This document shows, one piece after another, positions 57,176 through 64,000 of a stretch of DNA of 64,000 nucleotides (its first letter is position 1; each line of letters starts with the position of its first letter). Under the pieces are notes generated by a model. The model was not told the origin of the DNA. It saw only the letters and a program-made list of their open reading frames with translations, and ran no database searches. A program made the position numbers and the translations under genes. The stretch comes from Helichrysum umbraculigerum (taxonomy: Eukaryota; Streptophyta; Magnoliopsida; Asterales; Asteraceae), in the NCBI GenBank assembly GCA_949592205.1, contig CATIUR010000001.1:129001-193000 (forward strand), in the 5' to 3' direction.

Positions 57176-58147
57176 TACAATCAACCAAATCGGGGTAATT
57201 TGGACATTAAGTTAGACCAACAATTCCAATGGTAGTCTTTCGAGATACCAATACAATTAATGACAATTAAAGTGTCGTGGACACATTCAGGTTTCAAGCC
57301 TTTGGACACCAACTCACAGCTAATTACTTCAAGTTTAATTGCTTAACATTTCAAGACTCAGGTGAGTTTCATAGCCCCATTTTCACTGCTTTACAACTAG
57401 GGGTGTGATATTACTACTCGATTTTGTTTTACAAGTAGAACGCAAGTGCCAAACTTCAAATACTACATGAGTTTCAAGCTAATCAATTTAAAGTCCTCCA
57501 TAAGCATAGTCTCTAGTATTTTATAGCGTGAATGTTAGTATATGATATCATATGGGATTGACAATCCTCATCCGGGTTAGCACGCACTAACCGGTCAAAC
57601 GGATGTATTAGCATTTGGGAAGACGAGTGTTGATTAGGCACTCGTAGGAGGCACTCCAAGTTAGGTTTCCTTAATTGGGCCTGACAAATCAAGTTAAGCT
57701 CAGACTATGTGCTCATGGACAGTATAACTTTTATTTTGCTTAATTGCATTTTAAATTCAATATAAATCTTGCGGTTCTTACAACTATACATTGACATACA
57801 AACCTGTGAGCTCACCAGCGTTTTCGCTGACCCATTTTAGTATTTATCACAGGTACCCAGCAGTAGGTTGACTGCACAAGCAGGAACTATTAGCTCGAGT
57901 CAGCATACATACAACTAGAGATTGGACTGCATTATTATATTTTGTAAAAGTAATTATGCTATGTAATCTCTCAATTTCAGGAATCGAGCTAATGTAACTA
58001 TATTTTGATGTAAACATTTATTTTATCTATACAAGTTTAAAACGACGCATATAGTGGTCGTTCATTATATCTTATGTGCTTTGTATATTGATTAGTGACA
58101 CCCAAATCAAGCTTCCGCAAATCATTAAATTTGGGGGTGTCACAGAT

Positions 58148-58159
58148 TGGTATCAGAGC
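58148..58159 (+). promoter_or_regulatory. Primer binding site of D (tRNA-iMet)
   Basis: TGGTATCAGAGC lies three bases after the LTR end. Confidence 0.9.
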
Positions 58160-58594
58160 CTAAGGTTATAGTGAACTAGGTTGCATTTAGTGGGCCTAGA
58201 CTATGACCGTTAGGCAGTATTCCTTATTAGTTATGACTAGTTCAGGGATTACATCATACGACTTTAATTTAACATAGCCTGATCAACTATGTACAATTAG
58301 AGAAAGATGATGTGAAATCTGAAAGAGTTATGTTGAACAGGAATGCATTAGTTGACTCTGACCTCGAGAGAAACGGGACTCAAAACACGTCTGTGCTAGA
58401 CACTCAATAGGTTATTATGTGATATACATATATTTACATGAATAGACCTCGTTACAACTTTAGGCTATATTATATTATATGAATATAGGCCTCTTTCTTT
58501 CTAACGCTTGTCTCGAAATGACAAACACACCACTAGTTCATCATACTCGAACTAGTATCTTATTTCATTTCCTTGTTCTTTCTTACTCAGCATC
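58160..58594 (+). other. Leader of D with remnant of the pre-gag ORF
   Basis: The first 210 bp match the leaders of A and C. ATGACAAACACACCA at 58518 matches the start of C's coiled-coil ORF, but the frame diverges at once and runs into gag, so D has lost that ORF. Confidence 0.5.
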
Positions 58595-61500
58595 ATGCCT
58601 CCTCGTCGTCAAATTACCCTTAGCGAGGCTGAGATCGCGGGAATAATTGCCCGCAGTGTGACCGAAGCCTTGGCTACCCGAACACCACCCGGTAGCGAGG
58701 ACACAGCAACCAATACTCCACCACCCAAACCTTGCTCCTATAAGGACTTTCTTAGCTGTAAACCGCTATACTTCAAGGGCACGGAAGGTGCCATTGGCTT
58801 AATCCGTTGGATTGAGCGCATGGAATCTGTTTTCAGTCTCTGCGATTGCACTGAGAACAACAAGGTCAAATTCGCTGCTTACACCTTTCAGGAAGGTGCA
58901 CTCACGTGGTGGAAAACCCACGCAAACTCCGTAGGCCTTGAGGTTGCTAACCGACTTCCTTGGGCCGAACTGAAAAAGAAACTGACAGAAAAATACTGTC
59001 CTGAAGAGGAATTGCACAGGCTGGAAGAAGAATTCTGGCATCTGGAGGTGCAGGGAAATGATGTTGCTGATTATACCACTAAATTTCAGCAGTTTGCTTT
59101 ATTATGCCCAGGTTTAGTCGAACCAGAAAGTAAGGGCATTAAGAAATACATTCGTGGACTTCCCGAGAACATCCAGGGAAACGTCGCCTCATCAAAACCA
59201 ACTACTACTGAAAGTGCCATTCGATTGGCCCACGAACTCATGGCTCTAGTTGTCAGCCGTGAGACCTCCAACACCTCATCCTCCAACAACAACAAACGCA
59301 AATCCACTGAACACCACCACCACTCAAACAAGAAAAACAACGCCATCCAAGTCTACAACACCAACTCTGAATCCAACCGCAGCTACACCGGGGACAGACC
59401 TTATTGTCCCAAGTGTAACTATCACCACTTTGGTCAATGCGGTACTCCTTGCAACAACTGCAGGAGGTACGGGCATTCGACTAAGGATTGCCGAGCCCCC
59501 AAATCCAACAACAACCCCTCTGACAGAAATACCCGACAACCTAAGTCCTGTTATGAATGTGGAAACCCAGGACACTTTAGGGATTCTTGCCCATAATTGA
59601 AGAACAAGGGCAACAACAACAACCACCGCAACAACAACAACACCAAAAGTAGCGCCTTCGTGATCAACTCAGGGGACGCCCGTCAGGACCCGAACGTGGT
59701 CACGGGTATGTTCCTCCTCAACAATTTAACTGCTTCCATACTGTTTGATACTGGTGCCGATAGAAGTTTTATTTCCGATGAATTTTGCCCTCTACTTGAC
59801 ATTACACCTGTTGCTTTAGACGTTAAGTACACCGTAGAGCTAGCAAATGGCAAATTGATAGAAACCAATAGTGTGATACCTAATTGCACCTTAAATCTAG
59901 CCGATGAAACCTTCTCCATAGATCTTATGCCTGTTGAGATAGGAAGTTTCGATGTCATCGTAGGCATGGACTGGTTATCCAAATATCGCGCCGAAATCAT
60001 CTGCTATGACAAAATTGTTCGCATACCTCTCACTGTCGGTAGAACCCTAGTCATACAAGGGGAGACCGGAGGGACGAGGCTTAACATCATATCTTGTCTT
60101 AAAACCCGGAAATTTCTGAGAAAGGGTTATCCATCAATCCTCGCGCACATCATGGAGAAAAAGTCGGAGGAGAAGCGACTTGAGGATGTTCCAATTGTTC
60201 GAGACTTTCCAGAAGTCTTTCCTGAGGAACTTCCTGGTCTACCACCACCAAGACAGGTTGAGTTCTCAATCGATCTTGTACCAGGTGCGGCGCCTGTGGC
60301 TCGAGCACCATACCGTTTAGCTCCATCCGAACTTCAGGAGCTGTCCACCCAGTTACAGGAACTCCTGGAACGAGGGTTTATCAGGCCGAGTTCTTCACCT
60401 TGGGGAGCTCCGGTCTTATTTGTCAAGAAGAAAGACGGTTCTTTTCGAATGTGTATCGACTATCGAGAGTTGAACAAGTTAACTGTCAAGAACCGGTATC
60501 CACTCCCTCGAATCGATGACCTGTTCGACCAACTTCAAGGGTCGAGTTGTTATTCAAAGATTGATCTTCGATCCGGTTATCACCAATTGCGTGTTCGCGA
60601 TGCCGATATTCCAAAAACCGCTTTCAGAACTCGTTACGGGCATTACGAATTTCAAGTGATGCCATTCGGCCTAACCAATGCACCAGCTGTATTCATGGAC
60701 CTTATGAATCGGGTGTGTAAACCCTACCTTGATAAGTTTGTCATTGTCTTCATCGATGACATCCTCATATATTCACGGAGCAAAGAAGATCATGCGCAAC
60801 ACCTCAGAACCATCCTTGAACTGCTTAAACACGAGGAGCTCTATGCCAAGTTCTCTAAGTGTGAGTTCTGGATCAAAACCGTTCAATTCCTTGGTCATGT
60901 GATTGACAGTCAGGGGATTCACGTTGACCCGTCAAAAATCGAGGCTATCAAAGACTGGCAATAACCAACCACTCCGACTGAAGTACGGCAGTTTTTAGGA
61001 CTGGCTGGATACTATCGACGATTCATTGAAAATTTCTCCAAGATAGCCATACCACTCACGACGCTGACCCAGAAAGACAAAAAGTTTGATTGGACTGATA
61101 AACAAGAATCGGCATTCCAACTCTTAAAACAAAAGCTTTGCAGTGCTCCTATCCTCTCATTACCCGAAGGCACCGATGACTTCGTGGTATACTGCGATGC
61201 TTCACATCAAGGTCTCGGTTGTGTGCTTATGCAACGAGACAAAGTCATAGCTTATGCATCCCGACAGCTTAAGATTCATGAAAAGAATTACACCACCCAC
61301 GACCTCGAGCTAGGAGCTGTCGTTTTTGCCCTCAAAATCTGGAGACATTACCTTTATGGTACCAGATGTACAATCTTTACCGACCATAAAAGCCTTCAAC
61401 ACATATTCGATCAGAAGGATCTCAACATGAGGCAACGTCGATGGGTCGAGTTGCTTACCGATTACGACTGCGAACTCAAATATCATCCCGGCAAAGCAAA

Positions 61501-63037
61501 TGTTGTTGCTGACGCCCTCAGTCGAAAAGAGCGAGTGAAACCACTTCGGGTTCGAGCCCTCAGTATGACCATTCACAACAATTTAAACATTCAAATCCTC
61601 ACTGCTCAACTCGAAGCCTTAAAACCCGAAAATGTCAAAGATGAAGCCTTGCGAGGCATGGATAAACAATTCGAACTCAGACCTAACGGGATTAGGTATT
61701 TCTCAAACCGAATCTGGTTGCCTAAATTTGGGAACCTACGAGACTTGGTGATGGATGAAGCTCACAAGTCAAAATACTCTATCCATCCGGGATCCGATAA
61801 AATGTACCACGGTATCAAGGACTTCTACTGGTGGCCGAACATGAAAGCTGAAATCGCCACCTATGTCAGCAAGTGCCTTACTTGCTCCAAAGTCAAAATC
61901 GAATATCAAAAACCTTCTGGTTTACTTCAACAACCCAGTCTTCCTGAATGGAAATGGGAACAAATTGCCATGGACTTCATAACCAAACTACCCAAATCCT
62001 CGAATGGTTGCGATTCCATTTGGGTGATCGTGGATCGTCTCACAAAGTCTGCTCACTTCCTGGCAATCAAGGAATCTGACAAAATGGAACGCCTCACCAA
62101 CATTTATCTGAAGGAAATCGTGACCAAACACGGTGTTCCAATCTCAATTATCTCCGATAGAGATAGTCGTTTCACTTCACAATTTTGGCAATCACTTCAG
62201 AAATCCCTGGGTACTCGACTTGATATGAGTACCGCATACCATCCTCAAACAGACGGTCAAAGTGAACGAACCATTCAAACACTGGAAGATATGCTACGGG
62301 CCTGCGTAGTAGACTTCGGTGTAAACTGGGAAAAGCATCTACCATTGTGCGAGTTCTCGTACAACAACAGTTATCATACCAGCATCAAAGCTGCACCCTT
62401 CGAGGCACTGTACGGTCGTAAGTGCCGGTCACCTATCTGTTGGACTGAAGTTGGAGATAGCCAACTCACAGGTCCAGAAATCATTCATGAGACGACCGAG
62501 AGAATCGTTGAAATTCAAAACAAGCTTAAGGCCGCGCGTGATCGTCAGAAAAGTTATGCTGACGTGAGACGCAAACCACTCGAGTTCCAAGTTGGGGATC
62601 GAGTTCTACTAAAAGTATCACCTTGGAAAGGCGTAATCCGATTTGGCAAACGAGGGAAGTTGAATCCCAGATACATTGGACCATTCGAAATCCTCGAAAG
62701 GATTGGTCCAGTGGCTTATCGATTGCAGCTGCCATCTGAACTCAGCAGCGTGCATTCCACATTTCATGTTTCAAATCTGAAGAAGTGTCTGTCTGATGAG
62801 ACACTTATCATTCCACTCGATGAAATTCGAGTTGACGAAAAACTTCACTTTGTTGAGGAACCCGCTGAAATCATGGACCGTGAGGTCAAACAACTTAAAC
62901 AAAGTCGTATTCCTATCGTCAAGGTTAGGTGGAATTCGCGGTGCGGTCCGGAATTCACCTGGGAACGGGAAGACCAAATGCGACTCAAGTATCCTCAACT
63001 CTTCACCGATTCAACGTCAAACCCTACTTCAACATAA
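58595..63037 (+). pseudogene. Gag-Pol of D with two in-frame TAA codons
   Basis: 1480 codons in one frame, interrupted at 59594 (TAA after the last Gag knuckle, ...GHFRDSCP) and 60962 (TAA after IKDWQ, between RT and RNase H). Gag starts MPPRRQITLSEAEI and is clearly different from A and C, with His/Asn-rich linkers and two canonical knuckles (CNNCRRYGHSTKDC, CYECGNPGHFRDSC). From the protease on (LFDTGADRSF, FIDDILIYS, VYCDASHQGLGC, HPQTDGQSER, chromodomain) it is very close to C. Catalytic residues are intact. The first stop falls at the Gag/Pol boundary and could in principle be a readthrough site. The second has no such excuse, so this copy is most likely defective. Confidence 0.92.
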
Positions 63038-63056
63038 ATTTCGGGACGAAATTCTT

Positions 63057-63071
63057 CTAACAGGGGGAGAA
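63057..63071 (+). promoter_or_regulatory. Polypurine tract of D
   Basis: CTAACAGGGGGAGAA lies just before the 3' LTR at 63072. Confidence 0.85.
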
Positions 63072-64000
63072 TGTGACAACCGTCAATTTAGGACTATAGT
63101 TAGTGCCTAACCAAGTGTAATACATGTAATTAGTTCTGTGTTAGGCTAATTAATGTATCAATTATTATATATATATTGTTGAATATATATCTACAATTAT
63201 GCGATTTGTTTAAATCGTACAAGCTTCAAATCGAATGAAATCCGATTACCATAAATACGGACGTTGGTGAACAATTTTATTAAGTAATACAAATATTATT
63301 TAATAACTCAATTTATTCAAAAATATTATTTATAATAATATTTCGTATCCAAGTTTTATCACACAATTTATATAACGCGAATAAAATGTAATTGCGCAAA
63401 CAAAACGAGACAATTCACCATTTATAATGTAATTATTAAATGTTTAGTCAAAGGCTTTAACAAAAATACTGAGTAATTATTCGTATTTTAAAACGTATAT
63501 TAAAACATAGAAAATAAATATTTAACGTTTAAACGACGGAGTAAACGAACACCGCACGGAGTGCGGGGGTTCAGGCTGAGAGTGGAACTCCCAACCAAAA
63601 CCCCTCCTTTTCTTCATTTTCTTTCATTTCTCACCTTCCATCTCTCTCTCTCCTCTTATTTTTCTCTCAACTAAACCACAAACCAAATTCAACAAAAATC
63701 GCAAAATAAACATACTAAACGACCTCGAATCTTCAAGCCTCTTTGGAAATAAACGACCACCTCGCGACGATCTACACTTCTACCTTTCCGGATTTTCATT
63801 TCATCACTTTGTAAGTTTCCGACAAATTACGAAATCTCTCGATTTTACTTACTTTTCATATATTATTGTTTGGATAAGCTTAATATGTCCCTATGAGGGT
63901 TGGGTAAAAGAATCAGACCAAACGGAAACCCGAAAACACGTTTTTGGCTCGAAATCCGTCAAACAGGTGATAGTGTCGCATGGACGAACCCAGATATGCG
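63072..64000 (+). repeat. 3' LTR of D, first 929 bp
   Basis: Matches 55329-56257 with GCGCGGG/GTGCGGG and TTTAGAT/TTTGGAT substitutions and one C fewer in a C-run. It continues past the window. Confidence 0.92.

Larger units (their letters stand above)
55329..58144 (+). repeat. 5' LTR of D
   Basis: 2816 bp. Features in order: CT-rich leader (about 55855-55925), GTAAGTTTCCG (56069-56079), CGACACT/AGTGACG array (56225-56790), 33-bp tandem repeat (56965-57175), CAGGTGAGT (57359-57367), palindrome ATATGATATCATAT (57540-57553), hairpins (57575-57592, 57623-57645) and terminal hairpin (58095-58143). Confidence 0.92.
55329..64000 (+). mobile_element. Tekay-like chromovirus element D, 3' LTR cut by window end
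   Basis: 5' LTR 55329-58144 (TGTGACAACC...GGTGTCACA), PBS, gag-pol 58595-63037 with two in-frame stops, PPT, and the first 929 bp of the 3' LTR. About two substitutions and one C-run change are seen over those 929 bp, so insertion is recent. The TSD cannot be confirmed because the right end is outside. Confidence 0.92.

Noticed and set aside
56942..57184. 80-codon ORF with 11-residue repeats
   Set aside because: Antisense reading of the 33-bp tandem repeat.

Overview
This is a repeat-rich stretch of a plant nuclear genome. Almost all of it is nested LTR retrotransposons, with short scraps of possible host gene sequence near 41.85-42.05 kb and 52.9-55.3 kb. The evidence is Ty1/Copia and Ty3/Gypsy polyproteins, tRNA-primed binding sites, polypurine tracts, TG...CA LTR ends and 5-bp target-site duplications (TSDs). 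The repertoire (Tekay-like chromoviruses, a Copia Gag-zinc-knuckle-coiled-coil polyprotein, a tRNA-Asp-primed Athila/Tat-like LARD) suggests a eudicot, perhaps Asteraceae. That is an inference; nothing here proves the taxon.

Layout. (1) 1-2347: 5' part of a minus-strand Copia element, E1, with an open gag-pol frame running off the left edge. (2) 2348-41849: an old non-autonomous element F (plus strand), split by everything inside it. In F's internal region sits B (6913-25086, plus, non-autonomous). In B's 5' LTR sits A (7640-18300, minus), a Tekay-like Gypsy element that looks intact, with near-identical LTRs. In F's 3' LTR sits Copia element G (28070-41408, plus), broken by two solo LTRs: I (30267-32868) in gag and H (33985-37477) in integrase. 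(3) 41850-42048 and 52903-55328: non-LTR sequence with possible minus-strand exons, split by Gypsy element C (42049-52902, minus; frameshifted). (4) 55329-64000: Gypsy element D (plus; two nonsense codons), whose 3' LTR runs off the right edge.

Relative ages from LTR differences counted by eye: F about 13 in 490 bp, G about 13 in 710 bp, C about 7 in 2640 bp, D about 2 in 929 bp, and A and B about one length change each. The order agrees with the nesting.

Two themes are not explained by standard annotation. First, most families carry their own array of short GC-containing palindromic motifs, in U3 upstream of a TATA box or in the transcribed leader. Second, the Tekay-like LTRs (A, C, D, I, partly H) share a cluster of stem-loops near the primer-binding end. 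Base pairing and perfect palindromy are kept there while the sequence changes, which resembles a retroviral-type RNA dimerisation/packaging leader. Pol proteins of A, C and D are near relatives, but their gag, pre-gag ORF and LTR modules appear shuffled between them.
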